From Reticulitermes speratus (lineage: Eukaryota > Arthropoda > Insecta > Blattodea > Rhinotermitidae): a stretch of 64,000 nt of DNA. Each line of letters opens with the position of its first letter. Position 1 is the first letter of the stretch. The notes beneath the pieces are model-generated. The model was not told the DNA's origin and made no database searches. It saw only the letters and a list, made by a program, of their open reading frames with translations. The position numbers and the translations under genes are program-made. Shown in pieces: positions 24,283 through 36,686 of the stretch. The stretch is taken from assembly GCA_021186555.1 (NCBI GenBank), contig JAJKFL010000002.1, positions 9,065,001 to 9,129,000 on the forward strand, written 5' to 3'.

Positions 24283-24956
24283 CTGTGAACACCACCACCA
24301 ACCAGCCTCTGGTTTACACACCACAAGCGCAACTCCTTAATGAGAACAGAGACAATATATGCAGACCCAACCACTGATAATGGTGATGATGTGTGGGGTG
24401 GGGGGGGGAACAGTTGCATCAGTGTGTTATTTGTCTTCTTAAATGTTCGAATCATTAACACATTCCATGCTATAAATTGGACTAATCACCTTGAACCAAA
24501 TTTGTCTGCTTTTATTGGCTTTGGCATATGATACCATCAGTCAAGAGAAACTTCTTCTAACATATTGTGATGGTTCAACCCACTAACAGAGGAGTTTCCA
24601 AAGAAGAAAAGTTATAAATTGTCATGGAAAGACAAAGATTTCAAACACACAAAACCATAAGATGTCATTTAAACACAGAGCTTTAGAACAGAAGTTATAT
24701 GCTGTTGTGAAAACACAACATAACTTTATGACAGAAACAAAGTTTCCAAACTAAGAAATTATAAGAATCACGGAAACATGATTTGCAGGCAAAAAAAAAA
24801 AAATTGTAAGTTGTCATGAAAACATACAGTTTCCAAACGAAATAAAATTAAGGTGTCATGGATACAAAAATAGAGTAACTTTCCAAGCAAACTATTCAGC
24901 ATTAAATTGGCCAACACAATGTAACTTCCGCTAGCAGTGGTCAAAGTAAGGGGACC

Positions 24957-25622
24957 GTTAAGTTGGTCTGCACTATGATAAGGGTAGAAGTTGTGATAAA
25001 GTTGTGTCACAAGTCACGTTAAGTCGGTCTGCACTATGATAAGGGTAGAAGTTGTGATAAAATTGTGTCACAAGTCACGTTAAGTCGGTCTGCACTATGA
25101 TAAGGGTAGAAGTTGTGATAAAGTTGTGTCACAAGTCACGTTAAGTCGTCTGCGCTATGATAAGGGTAGAAGTTGTGATAAAATTGTGTCACAAGTCACG
25201 TTAAGATCGGTCTGCGCTATGATAAGGAAAGTTGTGATAAAGTTGTGTCACAAGTCACGTTAAGTCGGTCTGCACTATGATAAGGGTAGAAGTTGTGATA
25301 AAGTTGTGTCACAAGTCACGTTAAGTCGGTCTGCACTATGATAAGGGTAGAAGTTGTGATAAAGTTGTGTCACAAGTCACGTTAAGTCGGTCTGCGCTAT
25401 GATAAGGGTAGAAGTTGTGATAAAGTTGTGTCACAAGTCACGTTAAGTCGGTCTGCACTATGATAAGGGTAGAAGTTGTGATAAAGTTGTGTCACAAGTC
25501 ACGTTAAGTCGGTCTGCACTATGATAAGGGTAGAAGTTGTGATAAAGTTGTGTCACAAGTCACGTTAAGTCGGTCTGCGCTATGATAAGGGTAGAAGTTG
25601 TGATAAAGTTGTCACAAGGCAC
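24957..25622. repeat. 61-bp minisatellite, about 11 copies
   Basis: Eleven near-identical tandem units whose core reads TCTGCACTATGATAAGGGTA and continues GAAGTTGTGATAAAG. Units differ at a few bases: position A/G in TCTGC(A/G)CTATG reads A A A G G A A G A A G along the array, so units 6-8 and 9-11 form a repeated trimer of about 183 bp. The fifth unit has a small deletion and the last is truncated. The array lies in the stretch between alternative exons A and B. On the transcript strand each unit contains a pyrimidine-rich stretch followed by AGTGCAG. Confidence 0.95.
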
Positions 25623-26039
25623 GCGTACTCGCAGGGAAGGCACACATCTATCATCCTGTTGGTCATTTTTACATAACTGTTTTCAACGTTTCTATTGAGG
25701 AAATTCAGTTAAAATTAAAGCAAAATTAGGACTGCCTCTAAAACACAGGACCTGTTTAACAAGGAAACGGAGAGGAAAAACAATATTTTAATGGAACATA
25801 ATCGGTTTGAATATGTATTATTTTTTCTGGATAATTATGATCCACACTGTGCTTCCTGCATGTCATATAAGATCTCTTCAAGAACTCAAAACAATTAGCA
25901 CAACTACTGACAAAATACATTTAGAACATTTTAACGCACTAGTGGAAAAACGTAAAGGAGAGTGATGGGAAAGAAACCACAATGTCTGCTCAGTAGTACT
26001 GTAGTGTACATAAACGTAACGTGAATATCTGTACGGATA

Positions 26040-26275
26040 CAGAGAATGGCGTTAGAACCGAATTTTAAAGGGCAGAAGCCTATTGAATGACCCAGAAGAA
26101 GAGGGTTTTCAGGTACTAGAAGACATCAATAAGACAGACAATAGTTTGCGAGAAACAAAAAATGAAAGATCAAAAGAAAGTAGAAGAAATTTTGAGATTT
26201 ATTGTCCATTAGGCCGTATAAAAAACAACAGTGTTAGAAGAAAAAGAAGAACAACAACAATCATCATGTGACTGA
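26040..26275 (+). pseudogene. Non-LTR retrotransposon C-terminal fragment, second family
   Basis: DPEEEGFQVLEDINKTDNSL and RETKNERSKESRRNFEIYCP align in order with the segment at 37,740-37,860. It is a short 3' piece next to the minisatellite. Confidence 0.6.
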
Positions 26276-26604
26276 ATTATAAATGCACGGGTTGTCTGCT
26301 GTGTGCACTGTCTATTTAATTAGAAGCATTTGTATTAAATGGAAACCTGTTAAGTTCCTTAGCGTAACCTTATACGCTTGTTTTGCTGTGCTCTTATGTG
26401 CTGAAGCCATCACAGTAAATTTTTAACTCTTAATATGCAGAGTAATTCTGTAGGAAACTGATAAATTTTGTAGGTCCATTAATAAAGTGGTTTTGAGTAA
26501 AAGAATTATATTATCGTGAATGCAATTCAAAAAGTTTGAGTCAGGTCAGTTTTAACACAAGACCAAGATATAACACAAAGACAATTACTTCAATGTAGAG
26601 AATA

Positions 26605-27130
26605 AAGTACTATCCAACAAGACAGGCAGGGCAATGCACGTATAACGTGACACCAGCGAGTTCGCGTAAGCATTGTTGCCGTGGAAAGGCAATCAGTATT
26701 AAATATTATGCAAATCGCGTCTTTTCTGCGCAGCATTATATTGTCACCTGTGGCCTGTCTGGCTGTACCACATTTTTCCACGTTATGTCATAAACGGCAC
26801 GATTTTCCGAAAAATTATTGAATATAAAATGTGTCTTCTCTACAGCTTTTGTCCGAAAGATTTCTCATTCTAAGAACAATTCATCGAGACAGTATCATAA
26901 ATGTACTAGGGCTTCATGTACAGTACCCGTTATTCTTGCCAGATTTTAATAAAACTTGAATTTACTCGACAGATTTTTTAAAAATCCTCAAACATCAAAT
27001 TTCATGAAAATCCGTCCAGTGAGAGCCGAGTTGTTTTATGTGAACAGACAGACGGACAGACAGACAGACATGACGAAGCTAACAGTCGCTTTTCGTAATT
27101 TTGCTAAAGCGCCTAAAAATGAAACATTAT
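26605..27130 (+). repeat. 0.5-kb interspersed repeat, copy 1
   Basis: Shared blocks in order: GTTGCCGTGGAAAGGCAATC, GTGGCCTGTCTGGCTGTACC, AAAATTATTGAATATAAAAT, TTATTCTTGCCAGATTTTAA, TTTCATGAAAATCCGTCCAG, a GACAGACAGACGG run and GCTTTTCGTAATTTTGC. Four copies are in the window, all in this orientation. No coding capacity; the class is unknown, possibly the 3' end of a retroelement. Confidence 0.85.
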
Positions 27131-27897
27131 ACAGAAACTGTTCAAAATGTACGCCTGTCGCTTGAATGTAACCAGCATCTGAGCACACTTTTTCCAACCA
27201 CTTCAGTAATACTTTCAAATGGTAATGATTCCTAAACTTTCTGAATTAGACCCATGTTGATACGAGTTTGTTTTATTCAAAATCACTTGATTAATGTACG
27301 CGTCAAATTTGGCAAATTGCTCCTGAATCACTTCGTATATTGTATTTAGTTCTGTCACTGTTCACTGTTCATAAAATAATACTCTTAAGCTTCATAAGCA
27401 TGCTTTCCAATACGTACTGCAATAATGCGGTAGTGACACCATTTTGTAGTCAGGTAGGTAATTACAACATGGCGTTAACGATCCAGAAGCAGACCACATT
27501 AAGAAACTTCACTGGCAAGAAAACTTCAAATATTACAGTATAATGAGATAATGGGTGGTGAAGGGAATTATGGATTTTAACAATGGAAAATAACCATTTT
27601 ACCATTTTCTTCCAGTTACATTTATGTTAATCCAACTGCTTTCTGTTAGTGATTCTACACACTTTTGCACTGTGCCTGCTTGAAATTTTGAGCACTTCTG
27701 CAAGTCCCACAGAAAGACAAAAAAAACTTGAATGTACCTTACGGTTATGGTCTTGTGGGATATGGTACTGTGTAGACCCGGGTATATGTATCAACATGTC
27801 AGAGAGACCTACTGCTTCCATCTTCGTGGTGCAAGTTCACTTCACTTATTCCACCCTAAATTGGTGAAGACGGAGGTAATAGTCTCCTCCAAACTTT

Positions 27898-28475
27898 GGT
27901 ATTTATCTAACGAGACAGGCAGTGTACGTACAACGTGACATTGTGGTGCATTCACGTAATTTTTATACCTCCTCGGCTATCCTAACAGCCTGGTAACATT
28001 TCACTCGAAGAGAACGTTTTATAGCAATTTAATGTCGCCGGCAACAACACTAAAACGTACTTAGGTTTTCATGTAAAATGTCCAATATTTTTGCCCGATT
28101 TTAGCCAAATTTGGACTTCCTCGACAGATTTTCATAAAAGTCACCAACATCAAATTTAATTGAAATCCGTCCAGAGGGAGCCACGCTGATACATGCGAAC
28201 AGATGGATTATCAGCCGATACCATTTTACTCGAAATGGCTTTTTTGGCGATTTAATGTCGCCGGTAAAAATAACACGCAATTACGTCTTCATGTAAAGTG
28301 CCCCATTTTAACCAAATCTGGATTTTCTCGACAGATTTTCATAAAAGTCCCCAACATCAAATTTCTAGGAAATCCATCCACTGGGAGCGGCGCTGATACA
28401 TGCGGACGGACAGACAAGACGAAGCTAATAGGCTCTTTTCGCGACTATGCAAACGCGCCTAAAACCTACACGGTG
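27898..28475 (+). repeat. 0.5-kb interspersed repeat, copy 2, with internal duplication
   Basis: Starts AACGAGACAGGCAGTGTACG and ends GACGAAGCTAATAGGC and GCGCCTAAAA as in the other copies. The 3' half is present twice: about 28,015-28,205 and 28,228-28,400 both run from ATTTAATGTCGCCGG to CGCTGATACATGCG. The 5' half is shortened. Confidence 0.8.
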
Positions 28476-31400
28476 CCACATCCCAGACTACCATAATCTT
28501 AATGTTCACTGTTACGGAAACCTTGTACCTATAATGTATGTTGTACGTTAAGGAAGGGATTGCATTGCAATGTAAGAGTGAGGACATGTTATTAAATACA
28601 GTCACACAAATTACTTCTGCGCTCCTGGACAGAAAACAGTGTTGAACTTTCGCAAGTGGCTCAGTGACAATAATCGTGTTCCATGCTCAGGTTGCAATAA
28701 GCCTGTATGCTAACATTTCAGCGAACTTGGTCATCTCGATCTTCAAGACACAACACGAAGCTGTAGTTTGGCCCAAAAAAAAAATATTTACAGTGCTACG
28801 TTATGTGACCATGGGGGGAGATCTAAGCTCTAATTACCGCATATATGGCCAACAGTGAAGCACAGCAGTACTTAAGTCCCTTATCAGAGCCAGTTTTCCC
28901 AGTTTTATTCAGGACAAATACAGACAGTTACTTTGGAGATTGCAGTTGACTTTAGTAGTGGCTTACTCAGGAGAAACACACCGTCCCTTGTTTGTGATCA
29001 ATAACCGACGTATTCCAGTTAAAAATACATTGAGCTGAAGTGCAGTCGTGTTTTGTGCGTGTGAGATAACACAGTTATTTTCTGTAGTGTTCTGCGTGGT
29101 TCGAGTTGTGCATAAATTTGACTTTGGGCTTGTTATAAACGAAACATCTAACAAATGGCGACCAGTGGAAAGAAGGTCAATCAGTGACAGAGACTGATGT
29201 TTTTGACAGGATATATGTGTTTTCTCCCGACCGTCATCGCGAGTGTTAAGGGACTCTACCCACGCTGTGAAGGTCAAATGCATTCGCTTGAGTAAAGGAC
29301 AGTAGACGTACCTGCCGTCTGCACGTGACTCGTTTAATTTCCCTGTCAATATCACAATATATAGCAGGTGGGACATTTTCGAGGGGACAACACACACGTT
29401 AATAAATTAAAGTTTACTCATGTGATTACAAAGAGTGGGAACAATGATTCAAATTACATTACCACAATACTTGTACACTGCATTAACATACATATTTTGC
29501 CTGCCTGTTGGCAACAGTACCCATTAAAGTGTACAACACTGTGTGTTCTCTGTTATGTCTGTTGTGTAAAACACATACCTGAGCCAGCTAATTTAAGGGC
29601 TTCTCCTTACTGTCTACAAATCTACTAATTATGATGCAGAATTTCCCACTCTGATGCGACCGAGACATGTACAAAGTCCTTGTATTATCCATCTACCTCA
29701 TTATCTTTCTTCAGAAGAAAAGTGGCTGTGGTAAGGGGTTTACATTTTAATCACATTTCCTACTGGCCACATATGAAACAATCAGAGCTCATCATGCTGA
29801 GTCATTTCACTTTATAGATGCAGACGGACACATTCTCCAAAATGTCACCAAACCAGTCCACCACGATATTGGAAAAAGATTAGCTACAAATTGCAGCAAA
29901 TTCCTGACGACTGCCATTACAGCCTCACTTGTTAATGTATCGAAGCAGTTTTCGTAACACGGGACTCAGGAATTTGACTACTGTTCTAAACAAGATAGAT
30001 AAAAAAAAGCAGTACATATTGACATGCAGCACTCCATACTTAAGAACAAAATAAAACTGCTCAACAAACTCTAATGCACATAAGTTACAGCATGCCTATT
30101 ACTTAAGCGTTATTCTTCAACATAAACTATGTTCATCTGTGGGTGAAACCACAAATGTCCGTGTCAACCATGGATTACACTGTCAGGCGAAGGTCAAGGA
30201 TCTTGTAGTCGTGCAGTTAAGACCAAGCAAGTTGGTCATCGCTTCCTTTAAAATGTAAATTTGAAACTCAGAACAGAAACATCAGGGTCTGAGTTCTGAA
30301 ACTGAAGTCAGCTCCTCTCTGCTGTTCATGTTAGCCTTTAATATCTAGTAGACCAGAGGTGCTCAAACGTTTTTTGCTAGCATACCGCTAAATGAAATTT
30401 ACCAATTTCAATACACCATTAACATTGTTTTTGTATTGAAATAACAAAGCTGGAATTGGAAAGAGTGGCTGAAAATAAGAATGATTTATATAATGTTGTC
30501 AGCAGTGCTGCATATTAGCATATACATGTGGCTTATGTTTCATTTTTTAAAATGTTTAACCTCTTTTATATTTTGATATTTTATTAAGGTCATGTACCAG
30601 TAAATTATGGTTGGCGTAGCAGCAGTGGTAAACACACCACAGTTTAAGAAACCACATAATACACAAAATTACTGTTAAGTCTAAATCAGACAGAACTGCT
30701 AACTGGGTCTCAGTTGCACAACTACAAAACCTCAAACACAATCCGGTGTTATAATCCACGATATGGACAGAATCCATAAGCTTCACCATCAATATTATTT
30801 GTGAACACATCCACTCTGTGTAGCTGTATTCTGAATTTAAATCTAAAATAAGGCTTCTTGAGTCAAGCAAATTTTTCTAGCATACTGCAATCTTACCATG
30901 CATATAAACTCACAGAACACATCTATTTCTGATGCATAGGAGTATGACATTTCTTAGGTTATAAGGGCAAAGGTTAGACTATGGAAATACTTTTGGGAAC
31001 GTAGGTCATGAGCTTTTCTGACATATCAAAAGCCCTTAAACCCTTCTGTGCTATGGAAATACACATACCATATTTTGTGGACTTAAGATGCACCAAAGAC
31101 TGTAAATGGAAAATTCAGGAGGGAAAAAAAATGTATTCAAATTTTAAGCTCAAATTCACAAATACTTACTCAACAAAATGGCCGTTCATTTGATGGAAGA
31201 GTGGAAGTCAGAGGAACTTCAACCATGCTGCCAATCTGACCAAACTCAAACAATATTTCTTCCTGGCTGCAATCACAAATTTCTGAAATTGCAAAATCTT
31301 CATTCATACTTGGCTGGCATCTCTTGTGCTATTCTACTCTTCAGTGTGCATGCACAGTCAATGCCTCTTCATAATTCTGCAAAAGCAATAAGCTGTCCCA

Positions 31401-32127
31401 GCAAAATCAGTGATGCCGTGTGTGACTGTCATTCGTCTCACTTCAGAAATGAACATTAACGTATGCAAACACAGACATTCTGTAGTGTCTGTGGTCTGTT
31501 ATCCAGTTCTTCACCTTTGCTTCTAGGTTGGGCTGTTCTGCAATATATGTATAAAAAGAGTGTTTACTCTTCTCTAACTTTTGTAATTCTTTGTCTTATC
31601 TTCTCCATTCAAGTGTCCTTTTCTAGGTTGGAGGTGGATCGAAATGTCTGTCAGCTGCCCTGCTACAATGCTCTGTTGCCATACTTCATCAAATTTAATT
31701 TGAAACATAAAGTATATGAAATCCCTGTCTATTTATTACACATTCAGTCAGGAGAACAAATTTTCAATAAACTCACTATCATTGTGTGCCACTGAACAGT
31801 AAGGAACAGTGAAGCCGTGTTTCTCTCTCTCCAACATCAAGTCAAGAGATAACCCCCGTCATCCCTCCAGTGAACGCAGGAATCTCACAGTTAGATGCTT
31901 TGAAGGCCTTATTGATGCACCTTCTGACCACAGATGCGGGAGAACTTTATAGTTTACAGAAAAAAAGTCTTCTGATCCGCAAAATATGGTATGTCCTTTA
32001 AGTTGGGTTATAGATGGACATATACATCCTTTGATATTTATTTAATCTAAATTAAAAAGAATTCAGCACAGAAAGGGTTAAGTAAGGTCTGAACACAGAC
32101 CACATCACCTCATCAGTGATGAGGGCC
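28476..32127. other. Long stretch between exons A and B with no supported gene
   Basis: Holds the unassigned frame at 28,963 and a possible hAT-like start CCAGAGGTGCTCAAACGTTT at about 30,353. No finger motif on the minus strand. The rest is AT-rich unique sequence. Confidence 0.5.
28963..29397 (-). other. Unassigned 144-residue open frame
   Basis: An open frame from ATG-like start at 29,397 to a stop at 28,963, including ESRADGRYVYCPLLKRMHLT and LLSTGRHLLDVSFITSP. I recognise no domain, and codon use looks random. It lies between alternative exons A and B. It could be a repeat remnant; I would not call it a gene. Confidence 0.2.
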
Positions 32128-32290
32128 AAATGTAGTGGTCAAGTAGTCAGTACTCCTACTGTGTATTCAGGTTTAAAATTCAATTCAAGGACAAGCTATT
32201 CTGAGGATTGTCTATGTTATTTCCCTGTCCATCCAGACAAAGCATGGGATAGTGCCTCATGGCAGTAAGTATTAAGATTATGGTCTGAAC
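32128..32290 (+). mobile_element. SINE family 4, degenerate copy
   Basis: AAAATTCAATTCAAGGACAA and GCATGGGATAGTGCCTCATG match blocks of the copy at 17,378 in the same order. Confidence 0.55.
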
Positions 32291-32451
32291 TAGATGTGAT
32301 GCCATGTAATCTGACAGACAGATACCAACATATTGTAGAAACCTGCTTCATTTATTGTCTGGGCAAGAGACCGCATCACATTCCAGAAGACAATTGGCCG
32401 AATTCTTAAGAGCAAATAAACGCCTCTGCTGATTTACATAAATCATCTAAA

Positions 32452-32718
32452 ATATTTTTCAGTTTTTAAACACCTTCAATCTGTTCTTTCCCTTAACATG
32501 AGAGACGACATTTCTAACGATACAAAACAGCAGGTAAAAATTATAGTTTTTTTTAAATTCTGATCTTTGCGTCTTTAGACAGGAGATGGGAAGAGAAATT
32601 ATTACAGCGATGACCTTTTGCGAGAGATTAAACTGACTTTTATCAAACGGTACATGCCAATGGGATGAATTTTGTGGCACCGCTTATAGGATGAAGACTA
32701 AACAGCCTGCACAATGTA
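32452..32718. repeat. 267-bp direct repeat, copy 1
   Basis: ATATTTTTCAGTTTTTAAAC to AACAGCCTGCACAATGT matches 35,278-35,541 with a handful of substitutions and small indels. The minus strand shows LKVFKN, as at the end of a non-LTR reading frame. Confidence 0.88.
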
Positions 32719-32994
32719 ACACTTGTATTCAAAAACCAAATATCTGGCCCATTAACTTCTACAGATTTCATCAGTAGCACTTTCCAATTTAAAAAAATAT
32801 TTCTCAGGATAACCAGAAAAGTTAATTTTGACATTCAAGTAAGGTGACATGCAGTCTGAGTACAGGTCTAGGTTTAGTTTCAAACATAAATTCCAAACAC
32901 AGTCTATTATTCAAGAGCTCCACACACATAAAAAGTGATGTGCACACAGAAAAATGTACAAAGTAATAAATACAGTGAAATTTGAGGTGCCCAC

Positions 32995-33180
32995 ATTGGT
33001 GAATATTGAGACCACAGGCTTCTGGGACATGATGTCATGAAGTATGGTGGATAAGCAGAAACATTTTGCATGACCCTGCTGCCTCAGTTTTCAGCCCTGA
33101 AGGTGGAGGCATCGGATACCCCCAAAATTTGTACCTATCGATCAAAATACATGGTGTCACAAACCATAAAACCGCGACCT
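32995..33180. mobile_element. Foldback MITE of the TTCTGGGA family, eroded
   Basis: GGCTTCTGGGACATGATGTC, GCTGCCTCAGTTTTCAGCCC and TGAAGGTGGAGGCATCGG, then TACATGGTGTCACAAACC, keep the family order with many changes. Confidence 0.6.
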
Positions 33181-34204
33181 TATAACAATAGTCTTCACCT
33201 ACAGCAACCTAAACCTTAATGTGGGTTTATTATACAGCATACAGCATATTGATGGCTGTAAAGGTTCATGTTGTGGTTTTCTATGTTATGACACCTTGCA
33301 GTCTGGTAGGTGGTTACCAGTATTTGATAGGAAGATATTGCCTCATCTTCAGGACACAAGTAACTTCATATTTATATAATAAAACTGGACGCAATTTTGT
33401 CTTTTGAAATGCTGGTCAATTGCTAGGTGCCACGGCATTAACATGTGTTTCAGTCCTAGTGGACCATGTTCATTGCCTGATTACCTAATGCAACAACAAT
33501 GGTTTTCATTACAAACAAATGTTACATTAATGTGAAATAATTAGTTATGTTTATGACCAAAAATTACTTCAGATAATGTGACTGATTATGATTGTAATTG
33601 GGATCAAATTATGCACGAATGTAATACCAATTATAGGAATAGCTGCAGCGATAATATGGCATTAATTATAGTTATATTCGTGATCAAATTTTATTGCATT
33701 AGATAATGTTACACTAATTATGGTTATAATTAGGACCATCTGTTGCTGCATTAAGCAAGAAGACAATAAAATTGGCTGAAATGCAACAAAGCTGCTGCAT
33801 GTTAAATTCCCTGACATCCTCAATAGTTACATTTCGGAAGGTGCGGAGCAAATCGGAATTCAATACACATTTGGTGTACTATATATGTACATACAAGTGA
33901 GTCCAGTTGAACTCCAAACTCCAACACACTGGAACCTGATCAGCTGCAGCATGACTGCCCTGTTGCCCATTTTATTTCCTAGCAGTATTCTTCCGCCATC
34001 TTCGTCTCATTGCGCTTTTGTTCCCGCTGGGAGAAATTCAGTGCACGTTTAAAAAATGTTACTATTTTCAATCTTTTTACTGTTCTTAAAGTTGCGTACG
34101 TCTCAAACTGCACAACTGGAAATTCCGTAACTCGGGGACTGTCAGCAATTTTAGTTGATGCAGCACAGTATCAAAGGGATAATAATATATGGTGTGTTTA
34201 AATG

Positions 34205-34745
34205 ATATAACAAGAGAGGCAATGTACGCGTAGCCTGACACTGAGGTGTGTTCGCATAACCATTGTTGCTGTGGAAAAGCAAGAAGTACTGCATATTCTA
34301 AGCGTGTATCTGTAGCCCTAGTTATCCAGCATGCAAAGCGCATGCGCCGTATTATGCTATCATTTGTTGCCTCTCTGGCTCTAACATATTTTTCCACATT
34401 ATCTAACAAACTGCACGATTTTCGGAAAAGAGTTACTGGACATAAAATGTGTTTTAATTTTCTCTACAAATTTTGTTTGAAACATTTCTCATTCTTAGAA
34501 GAATTCAGCAAGATATTATCATTAACGGACATAGGTCTTTATGTAAAGTACCTGTTATTCTTGTCAGATTTTAATCAAACCTGAGTTTCTCTACAAATCT
34601 GCGATAAATCATCAAATATAAAATTTCATGAAAATCCGTCCAGTGAGAGCCAGGTTGTCCATGCGGACAGACAGGACACACAGATAGGCACATGACAAAG
34701 CTAGTAGTCGCTTTTCGCAATTTTATGAACGTGCCTAATAATATA
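34205..34745 (+). repeat. 0.5-kb interspersed repeat, copy 3
   Basis: GTTGCTGTGGAAAAGCAAGA, TTGTTGCCTCTCTGGCTCTA, CTTGTCAGATTTTAATCAAA, TTTCATGAAAATCCGTCCAG and GCTTTTCGCAATTTTATG in the order of copy 1. Confidence 0.85.
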
Positions 34746-34897
34746 AAACTATCAACACCAACACCATGACCCACTAAACACTGATGTGACAAAACATTAT
34801 CTGCAACTTAGCTGTGATTACATAGTTGTTACTACAAGGTGAACAATAGACATGGCAGTGTCTATACAACTGATAAAATCCATGAAGCAGACCCTTT

Positions 34898-35277
34898 CTT
34901 GTTAGAAGTTAATCGTCACCAGCTAACCAAGAAATGCCTTCAGATTTATGAAACCAAAAATTTAATTCCACTGTTCACAACTGCTTGCCATTGTGTCTTA
35001 TCCTGAGCTAGGTGAATCCAGCCTTCATTTTCACATTCTATTTGTTAAGATCCTTCTTATAATTATCCATTAACACTTAGGTCACCCAAGAAGTCTCTTC
35101 CGTTCTGGTCTTCCAATTAATATTTTGTATGGACTTCTCATGTGTCCCATGCGTGCTGCATGCTCTGCCCATATCATCATTCCTCATTTTCCGATCCACG
35201 TAATATTTCGTACAGAGTAAAATTATGAAGTTTACTATTCTTTCCAACCTTTCTCTACTTCCCCTCCCTTACATATA
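34898..35277 (-). mobile_element. Non-LTR retrotransposon 3' end, eroded
   Basis: Blocks such as GTGTCTTATCCTGAGCTAGG, CATGCTCTGCCCATATCATC and ATTCCTCATTTTCCGATCC recur in the same order at 36,140, 39,345, 51,262, 60,500 and 62,350. At 39,345 the minus strand encodes the SRRMRWAGYVA motif of non-LTR reverse-transcriptase C-termini, which gives the orientation. Confidence 0.65.
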
Positions 35278-35541
35278 AATATTTTTCGGTTTTTAAACAC
35301 CTTCAATCTGTTTTTCCCCTTAACATGAGAGACGACATTTGAAATGATACAAAACAGCAGGTAAAATTATAGTTTTTTTTAATCTGATCTTTGCGTCTTT
35401 AGACAGGAGATGGGAAGAGAAATTATTATGAGAATGACCTTTTGCGAGAGAGAAAACTGGCTTTTATCAAATGGTACATGCCAATGGGATGAATTTTGTG
35501 GCACAGCTTATAGGATGAAGACTAAACAGCCTGCACAATGT
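35278..35541. repeat. 264-bp direct repeat, copy 2
   Basis: ATATTTTTCGGTTTTTAAAC to AACAGCCTGCACAATGT. Here it directly follows a non-LTR 3' end (34,898-35,277, minus strand) with which it is probably contiguous. The copy at 32,452 lacks that neighbour. Confidence 0.88.
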
Positions 35542-36139
35542 CTGTCCTCCGTTAGTATAAAACAACTGTCATGCCATATAACTTAGCTCTAAGCAATGAC
35601 CAACCCTTGGAACTACTGAGGCCATGTTAATACAAGCAAACAAGCCAAGTTTCACAAAAATCCATCCACTAGTAACTCCACATATAGCACTGGCTAAATA
35701 CTCAATCAGTCCTAAACTAATATCCAAGTTTGTGTTATGACATTTATTAAAATCAGTAACGATTCACATAGTTAATTTTGAAATTTAAATAAAGACTTAA
35801 ATTTTACATTTCATATATCATAAATTGAAGCCTATACAGATACTGCAAAAAAATTAAAGAAACTCTTGCAAGTACATTACCTCTTTAAAGCACAGTGATC
35901 ACTATGCATACAGAGATTCTGCACGTTGCTCACAGAACGTGAATGCTTGTGTCATTATTTCCCGAAACAGCGCTTACTGGCCACTAGTTGTGATGAAGAA
36001 GACAGTATTTTATGTGACATACTAAATAAGTCTTCAGCATTATTTACATGAAGCACTGGCTTCAAAGGGTCAAGCAAGTATATGATTATTTTGGTTTTAT
36101 AATGTCTATCTACAATAAAAAACTGACACCATGAGGCAG

Positions 36140-36420
36140 AGTCCTTCTTGAGAAGCTAAGAGTTCCACAGTTGGTCAAGAAATTCGTGCATGTTATGGAA
36201 CCCGAAAGTTCATTACCATCTTCACAAGAGCCCACCATTTATACATATCCTAATCAGATGAATTTAGCCCACACCACCATACAATATTTATTTAATGTCC
36301 ATTTTAATATTATCCTCCTACCTATGCCTAAGTCTTCCACGTGTTCTTTCCATAGTTTCCTCAACAAAACCCTGCAGGCAATATTTACTGCCTAGAATAT
36401 TATACAGAATGACTCCGTTT
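36140..36420 (-). mobile_element. Non-LTR retrotransposon 3' end, eroded
   Basis: GAGTCCTTCTTGAGAAGCTA, CCCATCC-like and ATTTAATGTCCATTTTAATA blocks match the order of the copy at 39,345. No reading frame survives. Confidence 0.55.
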
Positions 36421-36521
36421 TCACTTCACCATTCAAATTAAGCTCAAAATATCAAATATAATCCCCCCAAAAATCTCTTTATATTGTATGGTTCAAAATA
36501 AAGCCCAATAAAAATTTACAA

Positions 36522-36686
36522 CAAGGGTACATAAATTTTCCAAAACTATACAAATCACCTCCGAATTTTAAGTGCCAGAAGGGTTACATGACGCAAGTTC
36601 CATATTCAGGGCCCACGAATATGAGGTACCACCATACAAAATTCAGTCACCATGGTGACCTGGCGCCTAGGATTTGTGCACCTCTG
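36522..36686. mobile_element. hAT-like MITE with perfect 8-bp target-site duplication
   Basis: Terminal sequences CAAGGGTACATAAATTTT and GGATTTGTGCACCTCTG are degenerate inverted repeats of the hAT type. ATTTACAA flanks both sides (36,514-36,521 and 36,687-36,694). The same family is found at 18,419 and 9,828. Non-coding. Confidence 0.86.

Noticed and set aside
24957-25622. Possible CRISPR array
   Set aside because: Whole 61-bp units repeat with no unique spacers, and the setting is eukaryotic. It is a minisatellite.
30353-30890. hAT element from CCAGAGGTGCTCAAACG to CTAGCATACTGC
   Set aside because: The two similar blocks are direct, not inverted, and no duplication flanks them, so I could not define an element.
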